This document shows, piece by piece, positions 24,533-33,140 of a DNA stretch of 37,419 nt. A program made the position numbers and the translations under genes. The notes below the pieces were generated by a model. The model did no database searches and was not told the origin of the DNA. It saw nothing but the letters and a program-made list of their open reading frames with translations. Every line of letters begins with the position of its first letter. The first letter of the stretch is position 1. The DNA lies in assembly GCA_002293045.1 (NCBI GenBank), contig DBCM01000126.1:1-37419 (forward strand), read 5' to 3'. This stretch comes from Flavobacteriales bacterium UBA958 (GTDB lineage: Bacteria > Bacteroidota > Bacteroidia > Flavobacteriales_D > Crocinitomicaceae).

Positions 24533-26080
24533 TTAGTGTGTTAGCTGTTGTCCAACATAGTGAACAGTGATGTTTTTAGTTTTAGACGTAATCGAAATAA
24601 AATCCGCTAATAATTCTTGAATGTCGTAATCGAGGGTTTTACTGTTCGCGGAATTAATTGTCACATGAGCTCCCTCTGGTAAGTTCATTAATGTGTTTTT
24701 AATGCTTGCAATATTCAGAAAATTTACATTTTCACCGAGGATTAACTCCACCCCTTTTTCCGAGGTAATTATCTGGTGATTTCCTTTGAAATTTCGTTTG
24801 ATGATATAGAATATTGCAACCACCAAACCAACACCAATGCCCTTCAATAAATCTGTAAATAAAATAGCAACGATGGTTGCTATGAAAGGGATGAACTGTT
24901 CCCAACCTTTCGAGAATTGTGCTTTAATCAATGAGATATTGGTCAACTTATACCCAACAGAAATTAGAATTGCTGCAAGGGTTGCTAAAGGAATTAAATT
25001 GAGAATCGGAGCGATGAGTACAATGGCAACAACGAGCCAAAGCCCATGATATACCGCTGACATCTTAGATTTAGCGCCTCCGGATAAATTCGCATTGGAG
25101 CGAACAATCACCTGAGTTACGGGAATTCCCCCAAGAAAACCTGCTACAAGATTTCCGATTCCTTGAGCTACCAGCTCTCTATTCGGGTTTGTGATCGCCT
25201 TCTCGGGATCTAAGCGGTCTATCGCTTCCACACTGAGTAGCGTTTCTAAACTAGCAATAGTCGCAATCGTAAGGGCCACCATATAAATCTTTGGATCTGT
25301 AATAAAAGAAAAGTCTGGAAAATTCAACTGTAACTTTAATGATTCTAGTGAATTGAATTCCGGAATTTGAACCAAATGTTCCTTCGCGATGTGTAAGTCG
25401 TGACCACTTACTGTCAAAAGGACATTGATCAATGTTCCAAAAATAATCACCCAAAGCATAGAAGGTATATACTTAAAAAGAATAGATTTTTTAAGGGTTG
25501 GGCGATCAAAAAGAATAACTAGGCCCAAAGAAATTAGACCAATCATAGCAATTCCTGGATCAAGCGCCTTAACGGCATATAACAGTTCGGTAATGGTATT
25601 GTGTCCATCTTGTTGGAAAAACGCTTCATCTCCAACGTAATCTTTATCATAGCCAATCAAATGAGGGATTTCCTTTAAGATAAGCGTGATTCCGATGGCT
25701 GCCAACATGCCTTTAATGACCCCACTAGGTAGGTAATTTGCAATAATTCCCGCGCGCAGTAAAGCGAAAATTAGTTGAAGAATCCCTGCAAAAACCAGCG
25801 CAAGCAGGAAGGCGTTGAACGATCCCAAGGTCGAAATCGAAGCAATAACCACCGTGATTAATCCTGCGGCAGGACCAGATACCCCTAACCGAGAATTGCT
25901 GACCAGCCCGACTACAACACCGCCTATTATTCCTGAAATCAATCCTGAAATAGGAATTGGGGAAAACCCCTCCACGGTAGTTGAGGCTAATCCAATCCCT
26001 AAACATAGGGGCAGTGCAACAAAAAATACAACTATACTTGACGGAAGATCTGATCTCCAAGAAACCAATAATTTTTTCAA
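24533..26080 (-). CDS. SulP-family anion transporter (probable bicarbonate), TTG start
   Basis: A 515-residue SulP/SLC26 protein of about 12-14 helices. It starts MKKLLVSWRSDLPSSIVVFF (TTG at 26080; a TGA lies three codons upstream and no ATG is near). LGVSGPAAGLITVVIASI is the SulP signature region. A short STAS-like tail follows after about residue 440 (LILGENVNFLN onward). Marine SulP/BicA proteins take up HCO3-. The 4-base link to carbonic anhydrase makes bicarbonate the best guess; sulfate is possible. It has weak translation-initiation signals for such a strong promoter-adjacent gene, and the gene ends 47 bases after the small exported gene. Confidence 0.9.
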   Translation of the reverse strand: MKKLLVSWRSDLPSSIVVFFVALPLCLGIGLASTTVEGFSPIPISGLISGIIGGVVVGLVSNSRLGVSGPAAGLITVVIASISTLGSFNAFLLALVFAGILQLIFALLRAGIIANYLPSGVIKGMLAAIGITLILKEIPHLIGYDKDYVGDEAFFQQDGHNTITELLYAVKALDPGIAMIGLISLGLVILFDRPTLKKSILFKYIPSMLWVIIFGTLINVLLTVSGHDLHIAKEHLVQIPEFNSLESLKLQLNFPDFSFITDPKIYMVALTIATIASLETLLSVEAIDRLDPEKAITNPNRELVAQGIGNLVAGFLGGIPVTQVIVRSNANLSGGAKSKMSAVYHGLWLVVAIVLIAPILNLIPLATLAAILISVGYKLTNISLIKAQFSKGWEQFIPFIATIVAILFTDLLKGIGVGLVVAIFYIIKRNFKGNHQIITSEKGVELILGENVNFLNIASIKNTLMNLPEGAHVTINSANSKTLDYDIQELLADFISITSKTKNITVHYVGQQLTH

Positions 26081-26114
26081 AATAAATCAATTAATATCGA
26101 TGAATAAATAAACC

Positions 26115-26128
26115 AATACTTAAGTATT
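26115..26128. promoter_or_regulatory. 14-base perfect palindrome upstream of the SulP gene
   Basis: AATACTTAAGTATT is a perfect two-fold palindrome in the only gap between the small exported gene and the SulP-carbonic anhydrase pair. It lies about 35 bases upstream of the SulP start and touches the stop codon of the gene before it. It has no loop and no U-tract, so it is not a terminator. A dimeric regulator site is possible but untested. Confidence 0.35.
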
Positions 26129-26421
26129 CAGCCTATTTCTGGAGGATGATCGATCGAAATTAACAATTCTGTACGTTTAAACAAAGGGGTTGCCCAAACC
26201 GCTTTACTTTTAAGATTTTGATGCGTATACCCTGGGGTAAACCAAAGAGAAAGATCCCAAGCATCCAAGGTGAATTCCTCTTCCACATCCTCTGAATCTG
26301 TGGCATCATCGTCGATGTCATGCCATTCGAGTAGTGATTTTTTATCGAAACAATAGGTCGCGCTTAACTGCCCTATAAAAGCGAATAGGAAACAAACAAT
26401 GATATATCGATGAACCTTCAC
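26128..26421 (-). CDS. Small exported protein of unknown function
   Basis: A 97-residue protein with a signal peptide (MKVHRYIIVCFLFAFIGQLSATYC). The mature part is about 70 residues with an acidic middle (DIDDDATDSEDVEEEF) and a Trp/Phe-rich tail (LDAWDLSLWFTPGYTHQ and so on). No lipobox in the usual form (Cys follows TY) and no known domain. It starts 5 bases after kbl and seems to be the last gene of that operon. The compact coding and close spacing support a real gene, but I do not recognise it. Confidence 0.6.
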   Translation of the reverse strand: MKVHRYIIVCFLFAFIGQLSATYCFDKKSLLEWHDIDDDATDSEDVEEEFTLDAWDLSLWFTPGYTHQNLKSKAVWATPLFKRTELLISIDHPPEIG

Positions 26422-26426
26422 GCTAC

Positions 26427-27614
26427 TTAGATCACTTGAAGCTTTTTACCCACTTTTATAAATGCTGCAATGGCCTTATCCAAATCTTCGCGCGAATGTC
26501 CGGCTGAGATTTGTGTTCTAATGCGGGCCTGCCCTTTCGCCACCACGGGATAAAAGAAACCGATGGCATATACCCCTTCTTTTAACAGTTCATTCGCGAA
26601 TTGCTGCGACAAGGCAGCGTCGTATAACATGATTGGGACAATTGGAGAATCCCCGGGTTTAATATCAAAACCGGCGGCACGAATGCGCTCTTTAAAGTAA
26701 GCCGTATTTTCCTCCAGGCGATCGCGTAAAGAGGTTGTACTGCTTAATAAATCAAATACTTTGATGCTTGCTCCTACAATCGAAGGCGCCAGTGAATTTG
26801 AAAATAAATACGGTCTAGAACGCTGACGTAGCATTTCAATGATTTCCTTTTTACCGGTGGTATATCCACCCATCGCACCCCCTAGGGCTTTTCCCAAGGT
26901 TCCTGTAATGATATCTACCTTGTCTTGTACCCCGAAATGTTCCGGAACACCTCTACCTGTTTTTCCAATAAATCCAGCCGAATGGCATTCATCCGTCATT
27001 ACAAGCGCATCGTACTTACCCGCTAGGGCACAAATTTCATCCATTTTGGCTAAATCCCCATCCATGGAAAATACGCCATCCGTTACAATAATTCGAAAGC
27101 GTTGTGCTTGTGCTTTTTTCAACTGTTCTTCGAGATCCTCCATGTTGGAATGCCGATACCGATAACGTTGCGCTTTACAAAGCCGTACCCCATCAATAAT
27201 TGACGCGTGATTCAATTCATCGCTAATAATCGCATCTTCTTCAGAAAACAAGGGTTCAAATACCCCTCCATTGGCATCAAAGGCTGCCGCATATAAAATG
27301 GTGTCTTCCGTGCCATAAAATTCAGCAATTTTACGTTCTAAGGTTTTATGAATGTCTTGGGTACCACAAATAAATCTAACCGATGACACGCCAAATCCAT
27401 GGGTATCTAATGCCTCTTTTGCAGCTTGAATAACTTCGGGGTGAGAGGAAAGACCCAAGTAATTATTTGCACACATAATCACCACGTCCTCTCCCGTACT
27501 TACGTGTACGTTTGCCCCTTGTGGGGTGGTGATGATTCGTTCCCGCTTGAGTAAGCCCTGCTCCTCAATCGTTTGGAGCTCCGCAGATAGATGTGCTTGA
27601 ATTTTTCCGTACAT
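26427..27614 (-). CDS. kbl: Glycine C-acetyltransferase (2-amino-3-ketobutyrate CoA ligase)
   Basis: A 395-residue PLP enzyme that makes or splits 2-amino-3-oxobutyrate with CoA (glycine plus acetyl-CoA), the second step of threonine breakdown. Motifs are NNYLGLSSHPE, GTQDIHKTLE, SDELNHASIIDG, DECHSAGFIGKTGRG and the PLP lysine Lys242 in TGTLGKALGG. The length equals the E. coli enzyme (398). No threonine dehydrogenase gene is nearby. It starts 2 bases after the two-TM protein and is followed 5 bases later by a small exported gene. Related alpha-oxoamine synthases (sphingolipid enzyme SPT) share the fold; the KBL-specific length and sequence pattern favour kbl. Confidence 0.93.
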   Translation of the reverse strand: MYGKIQAHLSAELQTIEEQGLLKRERIITTPQGANVHVSTGEDVVIMCANNYLGLSSHPEVIQAAKEALDTHGFGVSSVRFICGTQDIHKTLERKIAEFYGTEDTILYAAAFDANGGVFEPLFSEEDAIISDELNHASIIDGVRLCKAQRYRYRHSNMEDLEEQLKKAQAQRFRIIVTDGVFSMDGDLAKMDEICALAGKYDALVMTDECHSAGFIGKTGRGVPEHFGVQDKVDIITGTLGKALGGAMGGYTTGKKEIIEMLRQRSRPYLFSNSLAPSIVGASIKVFDLLSSTTSLRDRLEENTAYFKERIRAAGFDIKPGDSPIVPIMLYDAALSQQFANELLKEGVYAIGFFYPVVAKGQARIRTQISAGHSREDLDKAIAAFIKVGKKLQVI

Positions 27615-27616
27615 GA

Positions 27617-28174
27617 TTATTTTTTTGAATATTTACGCATGCGCTTTTCCAATACTTGTGAAAGCAGATGTGCTTCCTTTTTGGTTAATTTCTTTCCGAA
27701 TTTAATCATTTTACCGTAGTAATCGAAAAAGAAGCGCTCGCCCCCATTCACCCATGGAGAGGATTCCCATACGGATTGGAATGACCTCTCTTCCGGAATA
27801 TCATAGGATAAGTCCTTGATGTTTTCGAAATAATAGGGAGTACTTTTTCCGTAAGAACGAATGGATTTTTTGAGATGCATTCCGATTTCGTCAATCTTAA
27901 TCAGTTCTTGTCCCAAGACTAACCATAAAAATGAGCGCCCTACCCGGATGGCATAATACACCCAAAACGCAAGAAATACCCACAGTATAATTCGCTCTTG
28001 TTGCGTTAATTTCACCGCAATCATAGCCCACCAAGTAATCGCACCTATGGTAATCCACATCCCCAACCAGGCGCCCATCAGGGCAATTACCCAAGGTTGT
28101 TTTTTGGGAAGAATTACAATCGTAGTCTTGGTTGCATGGTCGATAAAACTAATGCGCTCACTTATTTCAGTCAT
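27617..28174 (-). CDS. Two-TM membrane protein, unknown
   Basis: A 185-residue inner-membrane protein with two helices (about residues 29-53, W-V-I-A-L-M-G-A-W-L-G-M onward, and 62-85 with V-F-L-A-F-W-V-Y-Y). After them comes a beta-strand-rich cytosolic domain with IDEIGMHLKKSIRSYG and FFFDYYGKMIKFGKKL. This pattern, two TM plus a PH-like strand domain, resembles hypothetical proteins of Bacteroidota, but I cannot name the family. It is 3 bases after the protease gene and 2 bases before kbl. Confidence 0.75.
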   Translation of the reverse strand: MTEISERISFIDHATKTTIVILPKKQPWVIALMGAWLGMWITIGAITWWAMIAVKLTQQERIILWVFLAFWVYYAIRVGRSFLWLVLGQELIKIDEIGMHLKKSIRSYGKSTPYYFENIKDLSYDIPEERSFQSVWESSPWVNGGERFFFDYYGKMIKFGKKLTKKEAHLLSQVLEKRMRKYSKK

Positions 28175-28177
28175 TGA

Positions 28178-31100
28178 TTATCGTTGGAGTTGCAAAGGTA
28201 ATACTCCGTTTTGAATTCGAATCAAATACAGCCCATTTACCGCTTGCATCACTTCTAGTACCTGTACCTCGGCGTCAATGATATAGTTGGCCACCGTTCG
28301 ACCTTGCAAATCAACAATGGTTAGCTCCTGCCCCACATAAGCGGCTAGGCCACTTAGGGTAATTTTCCCTGCCGAAGGATTTGGATAAACAGAAATACCC
28401 ATCGCACTCAAGTCTTCAATGCCAAGAACGGTGATTTCCTGTACTGTCGTATCGGCTTGACCACACGCATTGGTTGCAATCAGGGTTACGGTATAGGTAC
28501 CCGGAGTTGTAAATTGATGCGTAGGTTGCGTTTGAGTGGAAGTATTTCCATCTCCGAAATCCCAATCAAACCCATTGGCATTTTGCGAAGTATTGGTAAG
28601 GGTTAATTGGCCGCCATTCAAATTGAAACTAAATCCAGCGATTGGTAAGGCACCCAAATTAATGGTTAAGGTGGAGGCAGCACTAGACCCGCAAGAATTA
28701 TCTGCGCTCACGGAAAGTACTCCGGGCGTATTATCCATAGTGAGTGAGATAGAATTTGTAGTGCTCATACCCAACCATGTAGCTGGAAAAGTCCAAATGT
28801 AATAAGCAGATGGATCATTCGCCACTGAATAGGTTTCTACGGCATTCGGACACGGAGCCGTATTGCCTTGAATTACTCCCGGTGAAGCAGGAAGTGTTTC
28901 AACCGTAATGTATGCTGTGTCTTGAAAACTACTTAAGTTGATTCCATCACTTACGGTTAAGGAAACGGCATAGGTTCCAGGTTGAGCATAACTTACTACA
29001 GGATTCGCAATGGAAGAAGTGGATGGAGATCCTCCCGGGAAACTCCATGTCCAGGAATTGATGGCTCCACCGGTAGTTTGATCAGAAAACTGCACTGGAG
29101 TATTCACACAAACCGTAGAAGGGGTTCCATTGAATTGAACTGCCAGTGGACTTGATAAATTATTCCATTTCCACATGCCATTCGTAGTTGCGTTGGTATT
29201 GAACCACCCCGACCAACCAATGGACGGCGTTAAAAATTCGCAGTATAAATGCTGTTGGTTATCGATCAGTGCCCAAGTTAAGCCCCCGTCTAAGGAGTAG
29301 GAAGAACCTGTTCCCCCGGTAGCTGCTCCGGTAGTAAAGAGGGTATTGGTATTCACTATCGCGCACAATCCGTTGGAAAAAATCGGGCCATTGGTGGCTA
29401 ATTGAATCCACGTAGATCCCGCGTTCGTAGTTTTATATACCGCACCACCATTGGTAACAATGTATCCGGTGGATGCGGATGAGAATGAAAAATTTGCACT
29501 GATATTAGCTCCGGCAAAGTCTAGAATTGGTGAAGTATACACTGCCCATGTAGCCCCTTTATCCGTTGAGTGAAAGATGCGTCCTTTATTCGTAGAAAAC
29601 CATACACTGTTTCCAACCACTTCCATTTGTCGGGTATACCCATATTCACCCGAAAGTGGATTTGGAATGTTTGCTCCCGTAACCAAAGTCCAGTTTGTTC
29701 CGCCGTTGGTTGTGCGATAAATTTCGAATTCACCATTGATTGGGTCTCCCATGCAGAATCCTTCGTTCGCATCCCAGAAGTGAACTACATTCGTAAAGGA
29801 GGCAGCATTACTGAAGGTTGCGGTGGTTTGCTTGGTCCATGTTGATCCGCCATTGGTAGTTTTCCAAATCCCTCCGAGCTGACCTGCGGCATTCGGATAA
29901 GCGGCCAACCATGCGGTGGTTGAAGAAATTCCTTGTACCATAGAAATTCCAAGCCCTGCATTCCCCACATTTATATTTCCAGGCGTCCATGTGGTTCCAC
30001 CGTCGGTTGTTTTTGTAAATTGTTGCACATTCGCATTTGCTCCACTGCCGTCGTAAGCCGTTGCCCAAACCACGTTTTGGTCTACAATTGATATCCAATG
30101 TACCCCGCGATTCGCTGCTGAAAATCCAGAATGTTGTACAATCCAATTTCCGTATGGAGGTTCATTAACAGTGATATAAGCATTTTTGGTTTCACTGTCG
30201 GAGGTTTGCGAATTCGTTACGGTTAAGGTCACCGCATAGGTTCCCGAAGTGTTGTAGGTAATGTGCGGCGGGTTCATACCACTGAAGGTGGCTGGTGTTC
30301 CCCCAGGGAAACTCCATTGGTACGAAGTAATATTATTTCCTCCGGAAGCACAATTCTCATAAAACAACACGGAATCTCCTTCGAATATGGTGGTGGGGAT
30401 TGCAAAAAAGTTTGCCACAGGAGCTCCTGCCACTAAGCCTTGACTCGCACATTGTACGGCTGCGAGCGCATCAATTCGCGGACCCATATTTTGATTAATA
30501 TTTACGCCACTACTGACTAGACAGCTTAATACTTGCGCTGGAGTTAAGGTAGGATTAACACTGAGCATCAATCCCACTAGGCCTGCTGCGAACGGAGTTG
30601 CCATGGAAGTTCCACCCATTTTAGCATAGGTATTTCCTGTTGCGGAGTAAACCGTGCTTAGTAACCCTCCGTTGGAGTATCCTCCAGGAGCGGCAATGTC
30701 TACATAAGGTGTTGCGCCGTTATAATTTGAAAAGCTTGACCGTTGATCGTTGGCATCTACGGAACCCACACAAATTACATTGTTGTAGGCACCTGGGTAA
30801 TGTAGGGTAGTTACGTTACTATTTCCTGCGGCTGCCAAGAATACCACATTTGGGTAGGCATTAATCAAATTTTGAAAGGCCTGAGACGGACTGGTTCCAC
30901 CAAAAGACATGCTTACCACGTGCGCCCCGTTTTCACAAGCCCATTGAACGCCAGCGTAACCATACCAAACGGATCCGGAGGAAGAAGCGCTGTTGGGAGT
31001 ACATTTAACACCTATTAATTCCACATTACCACCGAGGCCGGCAATGCCTACGCCGTTGTTAATATCTGCGGTAGCTAAGCCTGCGCAATGGGTACCATGC

Positions 31101-31708
31101 GACCACCCTTGGTCTTGGGCATGCGCAATTGGGGGAGCGGCGTTGTTGTCGTTATCAGCTACATCATATTGTTTGAACGCTGTTAAGTCGTTGTGGGTAG
31201 AGAACACGGCATTGTCAACGATTGCGATTTTAACTTGAGTTCTACCTTGAGTGATGTTCCATGCATTCTCAGAACCTACGAGGGTATGATACCACTTATT
31301 TGTACCGGTATGACTTGGGTCGTTCGGAATAAAGCCAGTAGAATACATGGGTTCCTTTTCAGCGTAGAGCACATCGGCTACTTTTTGTAATTGATTCAGA
31401 TAGGAATTTATGTTCGCATCATCCGTAAAATAAATGCGATAAATATTCATAAGCGAGGGCTTCATGGTAAAGTAGGAAGGCCGTTCTAATTTGGTGACAG
31501 CTGCATCTTGGAAGATGGTTTCCAGGAAAGGATAATCTGTTATCTTTTCCAGAAGCGCAAATTGATTAGGGTCGGATTGCTTAAGATGGAGGCGATTGGG
31601 TTGTATGTCTCCCTTCAGTTGAAACATTAATACACCGGGCAAAAAAGACTGGGTAAACCCCGTGAAATTTAGGGCCGATAATAAGTAAAGCAGGATAAAA
31701 ATTCTCAT
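28178..31708 (-). CDS. T9SS-secreted subtilisin-like protease (S8) with PKD and sortilin-like repeats
   Basis: An 1176-residue secreted protein. After the signal peptide (MRIFILLYLLSALNFTGFTQ) comes a propeptide-like part and then an S8 domain with triad Asp165 (IAIVDNA), His204 (SHGTHCAG) and Ser368 (GTSMATPFAAGL), plus oxyanion Asn296 (AAAGNS). A PKD domain lies at about 430-515. Repeats of the form K-T-T-N-G-G-S-T-W (BNR/sortilin-like, about 525-850) follow, then a second PKD, an Ig-like part and a third PKD (FDWDFGDGNTSTQTQPTHQF). The last ~80 residues are a type A T9SS sorting domain (ISVYPNPSAGKITLSGL, then VNGLYLIRIQNG). It would be exported by the Gld machinery encoded upstream. Confidence 0.94.
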   Translation of the reverse strand: MRIFILLYLLSALNFTGFTQSFLPGVLMFQLKGDIQPNRLHLKQSDPNQFALLEKITDYPFLETIFQDAAVTKLERPSYFTMKPSLMNIYRIYFTDDANINSYLNQLQKVADVLYAEKEPMYSTGFIPNDPSHTGTNKWYHTLVGSENAWNITQGRTQVKIAIVDNAVFSTHNDLTAFKQYDVADNDNNAAPPIAHAQDQGWSHGTHCAGLATADINNGVGIAGLGGNVELIGVKCTPNSASSSGSVWYGYAGVQWACENGAHVVSMSFGGTSPSQAFQNLINAYPNVVFLAAAGNSNVTTLHYPGAYNNVICVGSVDANDQRSSFSNYNGATPYVDIAAPGGYSNGGLLSTVYSATGNTYAKMGGTSMATPFAAGLVGLMLSVNPTLTPAQVLSCLVSSGVNINQNMGPRIDALAAVQCASQGLVAGAPVANFFAIPTTIFEGDSVLFYENCASGGNNITSYQWSFPGGTPATFSGMNPPHITYNTSGTYAVTLTVTNSQTSDSETKNAYITVNEPPYGNWIVQHSGFSAANRGVHWISIVDQNVVWATAYDGSGANANVQQFTKTTDGGTTWTPGNINVGNAGLGISMVQGISSTTAWLAAYPNAAGQLGGIWKTTNGGSTWTKQTTATFSNAASFTNVVHFWDANEGFCMGDPINGEFEIYRTTNGGTNWTLVTGANIPNPLSGEYGYTRQMEVVGNSVWFSTNKGRIFHSTDKGATWAVYTSPILDFAGANISANFSFSSASTGYIVTNGGAVYKTTNAGSTWIQLATNGPIFSNGLCAIVNTNTLFTTGAATGGTGSSYSLDGGLTWALIDNQQHLYCEFLTPSIGWSGWFNTNATTNGMWKWNNLSSPLAVQFNGTPSTVCVNTPVQFSDQTTGGAINSWTWSFPGGSPSTSSIANPVVSYAQPGTYAVSLTVSDGINLSSFQDTAYITVETLPASPGVIQGNTAPCPNAVETYSVANDPSAYYIWTFPATWLGMSTTNSISLTMDNTPGVLSVSADNSCGSSAASTLTINLGALPIAGFSFNLNGGQLTLTNTSQNANGFDWDFGDGNTSTQTQPTHQFTTPGTYTVTLIATNACGQADTTVQEITVLGIEDLSAMGISVYPNPSAGKITLSGLAAYVGQELTIVDLQGRTVANYIIDAEVQVLEVMQAVNGLYLIRIQNGVLPLQLQR

Positions 31709-31723
31709 GTCGTAGGTTTTTGA

Positions 31724-31754
31724 TAAAATTAACTAAAAGCGAAACAATGCGCAA
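31724..31754 (-). promoter_or_regulatory. Possible promoter for the subtilase operon
   Basis: On the minus strand TTG (31754-31752) and TAATTTTA (31731-31724) are spaced by 20 bases, matching the TTTG/TANNTTTG layout except A for the final G. It lies 15 bases before the protease start at 31708. The -33 part overlaps the U-tract side of the gldN terminator. Confidence 0.35.
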
Positions 31755-31756
31755 CA

Positions 31757-31784
31757 AAAAACCCCGACCAAGGCCGGGGTTTTT
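31757..31784 (-). terminator. Rho-independent terminator of the gldKLMN operon
   Basis: The inverted repeat AAAAACCCCG / CGGGGTTTTT (10 bp, loop of 8) lies 17 bases beyond the gldN stop. On the minus strand the stem is followed by TTTTTTG, a good U-tract. It separates gldN from the protease gene. Confidence 0.9.
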
Positions 31785-31801
31785 ACATATTTTTTATTCG
31801 A

Positions 31802-33139
31802 TTAATAATTCCACAAGTCGGTTTCCCAAGTTCTCATGTTTTCTTTAATCTTTTCTGCTTCGTACAAGGCATCTACCCCGTAACGATAATCTTCTACATC
31901 ACGGTCAAACTGATCGGAGGCTCGATAAATAGTAGCACTAAACATGCGCTTCCAAAAGTAATCGTCAAAAGACATCCATTGCGCATCGCTCTGAGTATTG
32001 TATACATAGTAGTTTACCATCACATTGCGAAGTTCAGGGAAGTAGAGCCAAAAGAGTTCGTATTCACCTGTTTCAATGTTTCCGCTAATCGTTGTTTTTG
32101 CTCCTCCTACACTTGCCACCATTGTTGGTGTTTGTGCAAAAGGATCCCACATTAGAAGACTTCCTCTTCCTGAACCTTTAGTTTTATCGGTAGTAAATTT
32201 TGCTACCGGAGCAATGGCAATGATTCGTTTATCCAACATTGAGCGCTCTTTATCAAAAAACCAATCTTCTTTGATGTTGTACGCTGTAACCAAATCGGAG
32301 GTCAGATAAAAGGTTAAATCCTCTGACAACAACGGCTGATCTGCTCCTAACTTAATAGCCTTCGCCATTGCAATATTCCAAGATTTCTCAAATGCAGGAT
32401 CCGCTATTTTATACTTAACATCAGGCTGCCACTGAGGACCTATATTAGCTGCATCATAATCAGTGTTTACAATATTATCCACCCAATCTTTGAAGGTTTT
32501 AAAACTTTGGTAATCCGTTTGATAGATTTTAGTTTGACCTTGAAACATTCCATCAATCATTTCACCCTGAAAAAAACCTCCAGCCCGTTCAACTACTCGT
32601 TGCTTGTAATAGTTGTTCTGACCATAAAAAGAGTTTTTGTCAGAATTATTATTATACCTCATTAGTCTATATTTGAGCATATAACCATCCTCTTTGGTAA
32701 AATTAAAATCGGAGGAGTCTGAACAATAGAACATAGACAGATCTCCATTCATCAAATGTTGTAGAATTATTGACCAAAGGCTTAATCTTTCCTGATTTCT
32801 TATCCAACCACGATGAGCCATCATTTCAGATGCATCCTTTGGAGCTTGCTGAGTAAAGTCTTTTGTAAATTTATCATACGGGTAGAATAATGGCTGGTTC
32901 ACCTTCTCTCTGGCATCTATTCGAGAAAACAAACGTTTAGACCAAACATAGTCAGCATATCGTACGTACTCGTATTCTACCCTGCTCCTTACGGGAACTT
33001 CGTCTTTCACAACTACACCATCAAGTACACCATCAGAAAGAATATTGGCAGGTCCTCGTTGAATATCTAAGGGATTTTGGGAAAATACATTTATTGAAAT
33101 TCCCAACAATAATAAAACACAGACTTTATTCATAACCAT
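31802..33139 (-). CDS. gldN: Gliding/T9SS protein GldN
   Basis: A 445-residue exported protein that, with GldK, forms the periplasmic/outer-membrane ring of the type IX secretion apparatus. The signal peptide is MVMNKVCVLLLLGISINVFS, followed by NPLDIQRGPANILSDGVLDGVVVKDE and VRYADYVWSKRLFSRIDAREKVNQPLFYPYD, strongly GldN-like. The middle has an inserted stretch rich in Asn/Tyr/Lys (around DSSDFNFTKEDGYMLKY). An alternative start at ATG 33133 (MNK) is equally good. gldM ends 1 base upstream. It is somewhat longer than the Flavobacterium protein as I recall it. Confidence 0.93.
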   Translation of the reverse strand: MVMNKVCVLLLLGISINVFSQNPLDIQRGPANILSDGVLDGVVVKDEVPVRSRVEYEYVRYADYVWSKRLFSRIDAREKVNQPLFYPYDKFTKDFTQQAPKDASEMMAHRGWIRNQERLSLWSIILQHLMNGDLSMFYCSDSSDFNFTKEDGYMLKYRLMRYNNNSDKNSFYGQNNYYKQRVVERAGGFFQGEMIDGMFQGQTKIYQTDYQSFKTFKDWVDNIVNTDYDAANIGPQWQPDVKYKIADPAFEKSWNIAMAKAIKLGADQPLLSEDLTFYLTSDLVTAYNIKEDWFFDKERSMLDKRIIAIAPVAKFTTDKTKGSGRGSLLMWDPFAQTPTMVASVGGAKTTISGNIETGEYELFWLYFPELRNVMVNYYVYNTQSDAQWMSFDDYFWKRMFSATIYRASDQFDRDVEDYRYGVDALYEAEKIKENMRTWETDLWNY

Positions 33140-33140
33140 T

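Noticed and set aside
29808..30146. 112-residue ORF in another frame of the subtilase gene
   Set aside because: A shadow frame inside repeat-rich coding sequence of a solid gene.
28178..31708. Repeated sequence in the subtilase gene as a possible tandem DNA repeat
   Set aside because: The repetition is at protein level (T-T-N-G-G-S-T-W and PKD modules) and the DNA copies are diverged.
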